Source of the DNA: an uncultured Vampirovibrio sp.
GTDB lineage: Bacteria; Cyanobacteriota; Vampirovibrionia; Gastranaerophilales; Gastranaerophilaceae
Length of the DNA stretch: 64,000 nucleotides
Direction of reading: 5' to 3'
Assembly: GCA_910578465.1 (NCBI GenBank)
Contig: CAJTPW010000001.1
Location: forward strand, 558,001 to 622,000
The position numbers were made by a program, and so were the translations under genes. Within the stretch, counting starts at the first letter, position 1; each line of letters opens with the position of its first letter. The notes beneath the pieces are model-generated. The model did no database searches and was not told where the DNA came from. It saw only the letters and a program-made list of their open reading frames with translations. This document shows, piece after piece, positions 17,989-26,443 of the stretch.

Positions 17989-18938
17989 TGTCCATTTTGG
18001 ATAATTCTTGTGCCGTAAATCCTGACAGGACTTCGGGAAAACGCTACTATACCTTTAATGATTACCTTTTTCAAAAGTTTGGCAAAAAAGTGTATAAAAT
18101 CACGCTTGATGCAGGTTTTTCCTGCCCGAACAGAGACGGGACAATCTCAAAAGGCGGCTGTATTTTTTGTGATGAGTCGGGAAGCTTCTCTCAGGCGCAT
18201 TCTTCAAGGCTTTCAATTAAAGAACAGGTTCAAACCGCCATTCAAAATTTGCCGAAAAGATTTAAAGCAGAGGCTTTTTTAGCTTATTTTCAAGCATTTT
18301 CAAACACTTATGCTCCCTTGGATGTTTTAAAAAACACTTATAATGACGCTTTTTCAGACCCGCGGGTGGTCGGAATTTCAATAGGGACAAGGCCTGATTG
18401 TCTTGATGAAGAAAAACTTGATTTAATTTCATCGTATAAAAATCCATGGCTTGAATTAGGCCTGCAGAGCGCTCATAACAAGACTTTGAAACTTATAAAC
18501 CGCGGCCACAATTATGAAACTTTTGAAAATGCCTATATTCTGGCAAAAGACAGGGGCATAAAAGTTTGTGTACACATTATTTTGGGCTTACCCGGGGAAA
18601 CGCCTGCGGAAATGCTTCAAACGGCAAGAATTCTCTCAAAACTTAATATTGACGGTATAAAGCTTCATTGTCTGACGGTGCTTGAAAATACCCCTCTGGC
18701 GCGTATTTATGCTAAAAACCCTATCCCGCTTTTATCTGAAGATGAATATTGCAATCTTGTAGCCGATATTATCGAAATTCTTCCCGTTAAAACTACGGTC
18801 CACAGAGTAGGCGGAAGCGGGCTTTCGACCACATTAATTGCACCCCTTTGGGCAAGGAACAAGTTTGAGACTATAAATAAAATCGATCGCATTCTTTGGG
18901 AGCGAAATACCTGTCAGGGCGCTAAATATCGCCCATAG
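17988..18938 (+). CDS. Radical SAM protein, TIGR01212 (YhcC/YtqA) family
   Basis: This 316-residue radical SAM enzyme belongs to the YhcC/YtqA group, whose reaction is not established to my knowledge. The cluster site has the unusual wide spacing of this group, CPNRDGTISKGGCIFC (residues 46-61), rather than CX3CX2C. SIGTRPDCL near 131, LELGLQSAHNKTL near 157 and ILGLPGETPAEML near 198 form the SAM-binding barrel. It overlaps the zinc-ribbon gene by one base. It converges on the flavoprotein gene 9 bases away. Confidence 0.9.
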   Translation: MSILDNSCAVNPDRTSGKRYYTFNDYLFQKFGKKVYKITLDAGFSCPNRDGTISKGGCIFCDESGSFSQAHSSRLSIKEQVQTAIQNLPKRFKAEAFLAYFQAFSNTYAPLDVLKNTYNDAFSDPRVVGISIGTRPDCLDEEKLDLISSYKNPWLELGLQSAHNKTLKLINRGHNYETFENAYILAKDRGIKVCVHIILGLPGETPAEMLQTARILSKLNIDGIKLHCLTVLENTPLARIYAKNPIPLLSEDEYCNLVADIIEILPVKTTVHRVGGSGLSTTLIAPLWARNKFETINKIDRILWERNTCQGAKYRP

Positions 18939-18947
18939 AAACCTGTT

Positions 18948-20069
18948 TTATGTTTCTGTTGTAAAGTTTTTTACAATGTCTTGCGCTGCAATTGCTGCGG
19001 TGCTCCAGCAGTTTTGCAGGTTAAAACCTCCGCAAAATCCATCTATATCAAGAGCTTCTCCGATTATCCACAGTTTGGGACAGATTTTTGAGCGGCAGTT
19101 TTTATTAATTTCATCAAGTGAAACCCCGCCCGCATGAACGATTTCACCTTTGCCATCAGGTCCTGTCGCAGTGAATTCAAGGTATTGCAGTTTTTCAATC
19201 TCTTCTTTTCTGGCGTGAGCAGCCTGTTTATCGAAATCTATTCCGTATTTTTTAAATAAATATTTTGCGGCAGATTTTGGAATGAGCTCTGAAATTATGT
19301 TTCCGAAAGATTTTTTAGGATTGATGTCAATAAGTTCAAAAACCTTGTCGGAACTGATTATTGGAATTTTTACTTCATATGGAAATGATTTTTTTGCATT
19401 TATTGAAGATATTTTAAAAATCTCAGGACCCGAAAATCCTGTGTGGGTAAAGATTATGCCGCCATTTTCGGTGTGAATGCTGACTCCTGCAGGGAAATCT
19501 TCCGTTTTGTCCTTTATCTTAAGCCCGCAAAGTACTGGTTTTATTGGAATTACGGTATGACCATATTGTCCTGCTAAGTTATAACGGTCTTTTGAGCCTG
19601 TAGCAAGTACCGTAACGTCGTATTCATCCAGTTCTTCAAGTTTTTTTACGGTTTTTTGACAAATTTTTACGTCTTTTCTTTTTTCGAGTGCCGAAATCAT
19701 TTGTGTGCGAACGGTTTTGGTGCTTTCAGATACGGGAAAAACCCTGTTATCGGGCTGTACAAAAGTTTTAACACCTATTTTTTTAAAGTATTCAAGGGTT
19801 TCTTCCGTTAAATATCTGGAAAATATTGAATACAGGAATTTTTCACCCCTCGGGTAGTTGCTTGCAAAAGTTTTGAAATCTTCCTCGGCGTAAGTTAAGT
19901 TACAGCGGCCATTTCCGGTGGGTAAAATTGTTGATAACGTCGGCAGCGGGTCGAAAAACGTTACGGAATAAGCCTCAAAGGCTGTTTTTTGAAATTCTTC
20001 AATCAGCTGTAAGGCGCAATAGACGCCGCTTGGCCCCGTCCCGACAATTGCAATTTTAATTTGTTTCAT
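18948..20069 (-). CDS. HI0933/YhiN-family flavoprotein (BaiN-like)
   Basis: This 373-residue FAD-dependent oxidoreductase has an N-terminal dinucleotide site (AIVGTGPSGVYCALQL, residues 5-20), the family's GNGRCNLT motif near 52, HTGFSGPEIFKIS near 210, and a C-terminal GEALDIDGFCGGFNLQ that closes over the flavin. Members include a bile-acid reductase in gut clostridia, but the family is broad and the substrate is not predictable. I start at ATG 20069, where the GxGxxG fold begins. A longer frame to 20243 runs through folK. It overlaps folK by 14 bases. Confidence 0.85.
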   Translation of the reverse strand: MKQIKIAIVGTGPSGVYCALQLIEEFQKTAFEAYSVTFFDPLPTLSTILPTGNGRCNLTYAEEDFKTFASNYPRGEKFLYSIFSRYLTEETLEYFKKIGVKTFVQPDNRVFPVSESTKTVRTQMISALEKRKDVKICQKTVKKLEELDEYDVTVLATGSKDRYNLAGQYGHTVIPIKPVLCGLKIKDKTEDFPAGVSIHTENGGIIFTHTGFSGPEIFKISSINAKKSFPYEVKIPIISSDKVFELIDINPKKSFGNIISELIPKSAAKYLFKKYGIDFDKQAAHARKEEIEKLQYLEFTATGPDGKGEIVHAGGVSLDEINKNCRSKICPKLWIIGEALDIDGFCGGFNLQNCWSTAAIAAQDIVKNFTTET

Positions 20070-20580
20070 AAGCTTCATCAGTGGGGATTGTACCGTATAA
20101 AAACACGTCCTCAGGGGCTTCCAGAGCTTCGTGCAGGTCCAGAATGCTTTTTTTAAGCACGGGATGGATAAAATTCGGGCAGATTTCAAGAAGGGGAACA
20201 AGCGCAAAAGCTCTTTTGTGCACGTGTTTATGGGGAATTTCAAGAATTTCGTTTTGCAAAATTAAATCATCATAGAATAATATATCTATATCTATTGTTC
20301 TTTCGCCCCATCGCTCTTCCACGTCACGGTTTCGGCCCATTTTTGCTTCAATACTCTGGCAGATTCTCAAAAGCTCTACAGGCTGTAATTCAGTCCTAAC
20401 GGCTATTGCAGCATTTACAAACCACTGCTGGTTTTTCAAACCCCAAGGTTCCGTCTCATAAAAGGCGGAGCTTGCAACTAAATTTATTGAATTATCCGAG
20501 GTCAAAAAGTTAACTGCCTGTTGGATTTGCGACAGTCTATCACCTTTATTTGAGCCTAGGGACAGGAATACGAGTGCCAT
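20056..20580 (-). CDS. folK: HPPK, folate pathway pyrophosphokinase
   Basis: FolK transfers pyrophosphate from ATP to 6-hydroxymethyl-dihydropterin, just before dihydropteroate synthase. The 174 residues contain FLSLGSNKGDR at the N-terminus, YETEPWGLKNQQWFVNAA near 43, and the signature WGERTIDIDILFYDD near 91-105, followed by IPHKHVHKRAFALVPL. Length is typical. No folP or folB is adjacent; the downstream overlapping gene is a flavoprotein. Confidence 0.96.
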   Translation of the reverse strand: MALVFLSLGSNKGDRLSQIQQAVNFLTSDNSINLVASSAFYETEPWGLKNQQWFVNAAIAVRTELQPVELLRICQSIEAKMGRNRDVEERWGERTIDIDILFYDDLILQNEILEIPHKHVHKRAFALVPLLEICPNFIHPVLKKSILDLHEALEAPEDVFLYGTIPTDEAYETN

Positions 20581-20608
20581 TTGCTTTTTCTTCTTTTAGT
20601 ATTTGTAA

Positions 20609-20637
20609 TTAACATTTTATTATTCTTTTGATATAAT
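20609..20637 (+). promoter_or_regulatory. Sigma70-type promoter of the ftsH-CFeSP operon
   Basis: TTAACA at 20609-20614 and TATAAT at 20632-20637 are 17 bases apart, close to the consensus. The ftsH ATG follows 39 bases later behind an AAAAAGGA ribosome-binding site. Confidence 0.7.
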
Positions 20638-20676
20638 GGCAACAGGGAGAATTTAAAATTTTAAAAAGGATTAAAA

Positions 20677-22626
20677 ATGAAGAATAATCAGTCTTTAGGA
20701 GTCTATATAATTGTCGGGATTATTGCGCTTATTGTGCTTGCAATGGTTTTTGCGGGTCCTGTGACCTCTACAAGCGAAATTTCCTACACCCAATTTATTG
20801 AAAAGGTTAAAAACGGCGAGATTAAGTCTGCTATAATCTCTAAAGACCTTGTTATTGCCGTGCCTAAAGCTGATGATAATGTTGAAAATAAGTCTAAAAC
20901 TGCTGATTCACCTGTTGCGGATGATACTAAATCTGCTTCCAATAATTTTGCTTCACAGTTCGTAATCCCCACGGGACAAGAGATTGCAAGCATTCAATAC
21001 AAGGTGAGGGTGCCTGAAAATGATCCTCAGCTCTATCCTTTGCTTGAACAATATGATGTGGAAGTAATAGTGAAAAAACCGCAGGATGGCTCGGTTTTGG
21101 GGACTTTGGGCTCTATTTTAATCCCTATTTTCTTTATCGGTTTGATTATCTTGATTTTAAGAGGGATACAGCAGGGTGGCTCTGCCGCAATGAATTTCGG
21201 TAAATCAAGAGCCAAGATGATGCTTGAAAACAAAGTGAAAGTGACATTTAAGGATGTTGCGGGCATTGACGAAGAAAAACAAGAGCTTGAAGAAATTGTT
21301 GATTTTCTGAAAAATGCTGAAAAATATACTAAATTGGGAGCTAAAATTCCAAAAGGCGTGCTCTTGGTTGGTGTCCCCGGGACAGGTAAAACCCTTATGG
21401 CGAAGGCTGTTGCAGGTGAAGCAGGGGTACCTTTCTTCTCTATTTCAGGCTCGGACTTTGTTGAGATGTTTGTCGGTGTTGGTGCAAGCCGTGTTCGCGA
21501 TCTTTTTGAACAGGCAAAAAAACATCAGCCGTGTATTATTTTCATAGATGAAATTGATGCTGTCGGCCGTCAAAGGGGTGCAGGTATGGGCGGAGGCCAC
21601 GACGAAAGGGAGCAAACCCTGAACCAGCTTCTGGTTGAGATGGACGGGTTTGATGAAAACACAAATATCATCGTACTTGCCGCAACAAACAGGCCTGATA
21701 TCCTTGATAATGCGCTTTTAAGGCCAGGACGTTTTGACCGCCAGATTATAATCAACAGACCCGATATTTTAGGCCGTGAGCAGATTTTAAATGTCCATGC
21801 CAAAAATAAACCTCTTGCAAAGGATGTGGATTTAAAGGTGCTTGCAAAGAGAACTCCAGGGTTTACGGGGGCTGATTTACAAAATCTGCTGAATGAAGCC
21901 GCGCTTTTATCTGCAAGGCATAATAATACGGAAATTACGATGGAGCATCTGGATGAAGCCATAGATAAGGTTATGGCGGGTCCTGAGAAAAAATCAAGAA
22001 TAATTTCTGATGAGGAAAAGGAAAATACGGCACACCATGAAGTCGGACATGCCCTTTTGGCGCTGCTTTTGGATAATTGCGATCCGCTTCATAAGGTTTC
22101 AATTATACCAAGAGGCATGGCGCTCGGCATTACGACCGTGCTGCCCGAAAAAGACCATTTGACGCTGAAAAAGAACCAGCTTTTGGATAGAATTACCATG
22201 ACGCTTGGCGGCAGGGTTGCCGAAGAAATTATCTACGGGCCTGAAAATATTACAACAGGCGCCTCTAATGACCTTGAAAAAGTAACCGCGATTGCGCGTA
22301 AAATGGTTACGGTTTATGGTATGAGCGAAAAGATGGGCAATCTTCAATACGGGAAAAGTCAGGAGCATGTCTTTATGGGGCGTGATTTTGGCCATACGCA
22401 GGATTTTTCTGATGAAATTGCCGCCGAAATTGATAAAGAGGTGAAGAAAATTGTGGATGAAAGGTATGAAATTGCCCGCAATTTGCTTCGCGAAAATGAA
22501 GATATGTTAAGGAAAATTGCCCGCGAGCTTCTTGAGCGCGAAACTCTTGATGATACGGAGTTTGTGGAGATTATGGATAAAATAAGAGCTCAGAGAAATG
22601 AAGGCTCCCTTGGAGCAGGCGCGTAG
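20677..22626 (+). CDS. ftsH: ATP-dependent zinc metalloprotease FtsH
   Basis: FtsH degrades misassembled membrane proteins and selected regulators. The 649 residues have an N-terminal membrane helix (about 8-28), a periplasmic domain with an acidic low-complexity insert near 65-95, a second membrane helix (about 145-163), the AAA domain with Walker A GVPGTGKT (232-239), Walker B IIFIDEID near 287, the SRH with RPGRFDRQ near 349, and the protease site HEVGH (454-458). The coiled C-terminus is complete. The CFeSP small subunit starts 3 bases after its stop, so the three genes probably form one operon. Confidence 0.98.
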   Translation: MKNNQSLGVYIIVGIIALIVLAMVFAGPVTSTSEISYTQFIEKVKNGEIKSAIISKDLVIAVPKADDNVENKSKTADSPVADDTKSASNNFASQFVIPTGQEIASIQYKVRVPENDPQLYPLLEQYDVEVIVKKPQDGSVLGTLGSILIPIFFIGLIILILRGIQQGGSAAMNFGKSRAKMMLENKVKVTFKDVAGIDEEKQELEEIVDFLKNAEKYTKLGAKIPKGVLLVGVPGTGKTLMAKAVAGEAGVPFFSISGSDFVEMFVGVGASRVRDLFEQAKKHQPCIIFIDEIDAVGRQRGAGMGGGHDEREQTLNQLLVEMDGFDENTNIIVLAATNRPDILDNALLRPGRFDRQIIINRPDILGREQILNVHAKNKPLAKDVDLKVLAKRTPGFTGADLQNLLNEAALLSARHNNTEITMEHLDEAIDKVMAGPEKKSRIISDEEKENTAHHEVGHALLALLLDNCDPLHKVSIIPRGMALGITTVLPEKDHLTLKKNQLLDRITMTLGGRVAEEIIYGPENITTGASNDLEKVTAIARKMVTVYGMSEKMGNLQYGKSQEHVFMGRDFGHTQDFSDEIAAEIDKEVKKIVDERYEIARNLLRENEDMLRKIARELLERETLDDTEFVEIMDKIRAQRNEGSLGAGA

Positions 22627-22629
22627 GTT

Positions 22630-23502
22630 ATGGAGTTTTTAAAGCCTGAATTTGCTTTAGAATTTCTTATAAATATACGGGAAAATTTTCCAAAGCCGCT
22701 GGTTGAGCTCTGGGGCGATGATATTATACGCAATCCTCTCTTGTGGTTTGAAGAAGTTCAAAAAAAGGCGAGAGTTATCGGTGCGGACTATATTTCCGTG
22801 TATTTTAACATTGACGATGATTTTGCAAAAATTGATGAAAACGTTAAGCTTTTTGAAAATATTCAGGCTAAGGCTGAATTGCCTTTAATTATAAGAGGTT
22901 CCGGGCAAAAGGCTTTCGATGCCGAATTTTTGCCAAAAATTGCGGAAATGGTGAACAGACCTTCTATTATTGCTTTTGCACAGGATTTAAACTATGAACC
23001 TATTGTAAAAAGTATTCTAAAATCACCCTGCGGCGCTGATATAAGACTTGTTTTGAGGGCTCCTATCGATATAAATCTTACGAAAGAATTGAATATTCTT
23101 TGTAAAGATTTGGGTTTTAATCCTGAAAATATAATAATGGACACGGATACAGGCTGTGTTGGCATGGGACTTGATTACGGCTACAGTATAATTGAGCGCT
23201 TAAAAATTGCAAAAAAAGAAGGTGATGAGGTTTTAAACCCGCCCATAATCGTATTTTCAGGAGAAGAAAGCTTTAAATCAAAAGAATCAAAAAGTGATGA
23301 TTTTAAGGATACAAGAGGCAGCTTAAAAGTGCGCTCCTGCGCGGTTGAAATTGCTACATCAACTGCGCTTTTATGTGCGGGGGCCGATATTATCGTCTGT
23401 CAAAATCCAAGAACAATTGAAGCTATGGCTCCGCTTGTTTGTGAAAAATTGAAATCCGAAGCGGGTTTTGCAGGCAGGGCGTCAAAAGGAGGCTTGTTGT
23501 GA
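22630..23502 (+). CDS. acsD: Corrinoid iron-sulfur protein small subunit (CODH/ACS delta-like)
   Basis: This 290-residue TIM-barrel protein matches the delta subunit of the acetyl-CoA decarbonylase/synthase corrinoid protein, which carries methyl groups on cobalamin. Diagnostic stretches are APIDINLTKELNILCKDLG near residue 140, the barrel segment DTDTGCVGMGLDYGYSIIER near 170-190, PPIIVFSGEESFKSKE near 208, and a C-terminal ALLCAGADIIVCQNP. It is shorter than many homologues (about 310-320 residues). The next gene, the large subunit, overlaps its stop (GTGA). No CODH or acetyl-CoA synthase catalytic gene is in the window, so the role is uncertain. Confidence 0.88.
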   Translation: MEFLKPEFALEFLINIRENFPKPLVELWGDDIIRNPLLWFEEVQKKARVIGADYISVYFNIDDDFAKIDENVKLFENIQAKAELPLIIRGSGQKAFDAEFLPKIAEMVNRPSIIAFAQDLNYEPIVKSILKSPCGADIRLVLRAPIDINLTKELNILCKDLGFNPENIIMDTDTGCVGMGLDYGYSIIERLKIAKKEGDEVLNPPIIVFSGEESFKSKESKSDDFKDTRGSLKVRSCAVEIATSTALLCAGADIIVCQNPRTIEAMAPLVCEKLKSEAGFAGRASKGGLL

Positions 23503-24641
23503 CTGCTCTTGGAACAATGGACATCTTTAAAATCCTTCCTGCTGCAAAAAAAACAGAGAATGCAAACTGTAAAAAATGCGGCTGTGCAGGCTGTATGATG
23601 TTTGCGGTGAAACTTTCGAAGGGCGAGACTGATGTAGCTTTATGTCCGTTTGCACCTGAAGAATTGGTTCAAAAGCTTTCGCACTCAAGAAAAATCCAGC
23701 AAGAAACTGTTGTAATTAAGGGCAGTAAAAAAGATTTAACCGTTGGCGGCGAAAAAGTTATGTTCCGCCATGAAAAAACTTTTATTAATCCCCCCCCTTT
23801 GCTTGTTGTACTTGATTTTGAAGCTCCTGATTTTGAAGAAATCCTAAAGCGTCTTTCTGATTATAAGATTGAAAATATTGGCGAAGAGTTTACTATCGAA
23901 GGGGTTTTGCTTAAAAATTACAGCAAGGAAGCGGAAGAAAAAATTAAAAATGCGGGGTTGAATTTTATTTCAAACGAAGCCTTAAATACCTTGGAAGAAG
24001 TGGCTGACGATAATTTTCAAGAAACTCTCTGCAGCCTTATAAGCATTAGAAAAAAAGCAATAGTTGAACGAGATTGCGCGTTTTCAAAACCTGTATTCAT
24101 ACATCTTAAGGATGAAAATATCGGGACCCTCTGTGCAAAAGCAAGTGCTTATATTTGTAAATATGCTTCCTGTCTTCTTTTTGATAAGTTTGACGAAGCA
24201 CTTTTTACCACCCTTTATATTTTAAGGCAAAATATTTACACTGACCCTGAAATGCCACTGCAGGTTGAATCGAAAGTATATGAGTTTAATAATCCGAATG
24301 AAGATGCTTATGTATTTTTGACGACTAATTTTGCATTGAGCTATTTTGCTGTTGCAAATGAAATTTCAAACCTTCCGAAGGGTTCATATCTTGTGATAAC
24401 GCCATCTGAGGGGATGAGCGTTTTAACGGCATGGTCTGCGCAAAAAATTACTGCAGAAATTGCTTCAAAAGTGGTCAGTGCAAACAGTGTTTTAAATAAG
24501 GTTAAAAACAAAAGGATAATAATTCCCGGTCTTTTGGCGGATTTAAAGGAAGAGCTGGAGGCTGCTTTAACGGGTTGGGAGGTAATTCCCGGGACAATTG
24601 AAGCTTATAAAATTCCCGAGTTTGTAAAAAAATTAGGCTAG
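23499..24641 (+). CDS. acsC: Corrinoid iron-sulfur protein large subunit (CODH/ACS gamma-like), shortened
   Basis: This is the gamma-type subunit that holds a 4Fe-4S cluster and, with AcsD, the corrinoid. The N-terminal cluster ligands are intact: C24, C27, C32 and C49 in the CX2CX4CX16C pattern. GGEKVMFRHEKTFINPPP follows near residue 75. The C-terminal corrinoid domain retains LRQNIYTDPEMPLQVES, FLTTNFALSYFAV, EGMSVLTAWSA and IIIPGLLADLKEELE. At 380 residues it is about 60 shorter than typical, and the middle barrel is poorly conserved. The start is GTG at 23499 with AAAGGAGG upstream; ATG 23517 is an alternative. Confidence 0.88.
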   Translation: MTALGTMDIFKILPAAKKTENANCKKCGCAGCMMFAVKLSKGETDVALCPFAPEELVQKLSHSRKIQQETVVIKGSKKDLTVGGEKVMFRHEKTFINPPPLLVVLDFEAPDFEEILKRLSDYKIENIGEEFTIEGVLLKNYSKEAEEKIKNAGLNFISNEALNTLEEVADDNFQETLCSLISIRKKAIVERDCAFSKPVFIHLKDENIGTLCAKASAYICKYASCLLFDKFDEALFTTLYILRQNIYTDPEMPLQVESKVYEFNNPNEDAYVFLTTNFALSYFAVANEISNLPKGSYLVITPSEGMSVLTAWSAQKITAEIASKVVSANSVLNKVKNKRIIIPGLLADLKEELEAALTGWEVIPGTIEAYKIPEFVKKLG

Positions 24642-24673
24642 GCTTTGTATTTTTATTTCATTATCTGTTGAAG

Positions 24674-25810
24674 TTAACCTGCCTTTGAGCTTGTTTGTTC
24701 GTTTCTTGAATATAATTTTCCGTTTGTATATTTTCTAAGAGTCTTTTTTGTGTTTTTTGTATAGTCTTGCAATGCCTGTTTTACTTCAAGCGGTGTTGAT
24801 GGAGATCTCAATAATTTTATAATGTCTGCAAAGTATTTATCAAGATTATCTTTCATCTTGGGGCGCATTTTTAAAAAATCATTATAGCTTAAAGAGCCTC
24901 TGTTGTTATTGCAATCGCTGCACATCATCATCAGGTTTGAAAAACTGTTATCACCTGTTGTATGAAACGGAACTATGTGCTCAATTGTCGGGGAGGCATT
25001 TTTTAAAAGTCTGTATGCCGTCTCGTTTGCATTTCTTCTTTTATATTTGGCAACAAAAGCCTCAGTGTCTCTTTTTGAATTCGGGAGTTTTTCAAAATAT
25101 TCGTACACCTTTTTCTTGTTGATTTTAATATACTTTTTCTTTGCAAACCTGATAAAAGACGCAATTAAATATTTGTTTCTGAAATCCCCCTCTTCTTTTG
25201 CGTGCATTATTCTGTGAACCTGTGTTTGACGCCATTTTTTTATTGCGATTTTATCTTTGGTTTTTAAATTCGATAATTGATTTACAAGCTCTGCAGCAAC
25301 ATTTATCTGCTTTGTCCGAAGCTTGTCCATATAAGGTTCGCTTATTGTGTTTAAAAGCTCTGAAATATCTTTGTTGGGATACTGTAAAGCTGCCTCCGCG
25401 ATTTCACGGGCAAGAGTTCTTTTTGCTGTTTGAATTTCATTAAGATTTTCCAGAAGCACAGCGTTTAGCTCTTTGCCTTTTTTGCTTGCAATGCTTTGAG
25501 AAAGCTTTTTGGCTTCTGTTTCATTGAAGAATTTCATTCTGTCTCCGCAGCATGGACATCTTAACTTTTCGCCAAATTGTGCCAGAGGAAAATCCTCTTT
25601 TGTAATACGTCCTTTTTTGGACGTAAAACCAAGCGGCATAAAATTTGCCTGAAAATTAATGTTTTGCGGTATTCTTAATTTGCAGGATGCATTTTGCGCA
25701 TTCCAAATTGTGTTGTTGTTTGAATGCTTGGGCTTGCTATCCGCACTGCAGGTTTGTGTTTTTATATTGCAAGGGTTTTTAAAATTAGAAGTATTTAAAA
25801 TAACTTTCAT
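24674..25810 (-). CDS. HNH endonuclease domain protein
   Basis: This 378-residue protein has a C-terminal HNH nuclease motif: EHIVPFHTTGDNS (residues ~270-283) followed by LMMMCSDCNNNRG, which gives the His, Asn and second zinc Cys pair. A separate CPCCGDRM zinc pair lies near residue 84. The central region is helical and basic. There is no signal peptide, and the N-terminus holds a NINFQANF phrase like those in other unknown proteins here. It is one base downstream of a 171-residue unknown gene and probably co-translated with it. Candidate roles are phage defence, a toxin, or a homing-type nuclease; none is supported directly. Confidence 0.75.
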   Translation of the reverse strand: MKVILNTSNFKNPCNIKTQTCSADSKPKHSNNNTIWNAQNASCKLRIPQNINFQANFMPLGFTSKKGRITKEDFPLAQFGEKLRCPCCGDRMKFFNETEAKKLSQSIASKKGKELNAVLLENLNEIQTAKRTLAREIAEAALQYPNKDISELLNTISEPYMDKLRTKQINVAAELVNQLSNLKTKDKIAIKKWRQTQVHRIMHAKEEGDFRNKYLIASFIRFAKKKYIKINKKKVYEYFEKLPNSKRDTEAFVAKYKRRNANETAYRLLKNASPTIEHIVPFHTTGDNSFSNLMMMCSDCNNNRGSLSYNDFLKMRPKMKDNLDKYFADIIKLLRSPSTPLEVKQALQDYTKNTKKTLRKYTNGKLYSRNEQTSSKAG

Positions 25811-25811
25811 T

Positions 25812-26327
25812 TTATACCAGTTTATTTAGAATATCTTCTTTTGTACCGTTTGTATTCACGGGTTTTGGATGCTTTTTTGTAAAAAAGCTTTTTAATCTTT
25901 CAAAACCTTCCTTTTCGTTGTTAAAAACGGCTTCATCCTGTATTTCTGCCATAGCTGTGTCTATATCATAATAAACATAATCGGCATATCTTAAATCGGA
26001 CATATCTATTTTTTTGGCATAAAAATATTCGGGCGGAAAACAACATTTATATTTGGGCTGGTCTTTTCTATTGCTAATGCCCACCACTACACCTTTAGAT
26101 TCTCTTAAATTTCTGTCGTATTGCTTATAATCATAAACATTAAGAACATAATCGGCTTCATCGGTTGTATCATGTTCGATATTGGTTTTTAGTCTATTAA
26201 GTCCGTCTATTAGGGCATTTTGATATTCTTTTGGGATTGAAGCTATGCTTTTTGCCGCAGCTTCTTTATCAATATAGCTGACTTTGCCCTTAAAGTTTAA
26301 GCCCGTATTTGTTATAGGGGTAATCAT
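25812..26327 (-). CDS. Hypothetical protein, partner of the HNH gene
   Basis: I do not recognise this 171-residue protein. It is soluble and rather acidic in its middle, starts MITPITNTGLNFKGKVSY, and is rich in Tyr and Asp (YADYVYYDIDTAM). The tight 1-base gap to the HNH gene suggests a functional pair, possibly nuclease and control protein, but this is inference. A long inverted repeat lies upstream at 26371-26411. Confidence 0.55.
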   Translation of the reverse strand: MITPITNTGLNFKGKVSYIDKEAAAKSIASIPKEYQNALIDGLNRLKTNIEHDTTDEADYVLNVYDYKQYDRNLRESKGVVVGISNRKDQPKYKCCFPPEYFYAKKIDMSDLRYADYVYYDIDTAMAEIQDEAVFNNEKEGFERLKSFFTKKHPKPVNTNGTKEDILNKLV

Positions 26328-26370
26328 CTCTTAAAATCCTTTCGTTTTGGAAGGTAACTTAGGTTAGTTT

Positions 26371-26411
26371 GCGTTTAGCGGTTTTGACACAGCTTTCCTG
26401 CGGCTAAACGC
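26371..26411. repeat. Perfect 9-base inverted repeat
   Basis: GCGTTTAGC at 26371-26379 is mirrored by GCTAAACGC at 26403-26411 across a 23-base spacer. It is not followed by a T run on either strand, so it is not a good intrinsic terminator. It sits between the acyltransferase stop (26444) and the start of the small HNH-partner gene (26327), and could be a leader structure or operator for that pair. Confidence 0.5.
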
Positions 26412-26443
26412 CCTTTGTATAGTTTTAAACCCCATAAAAAGAT

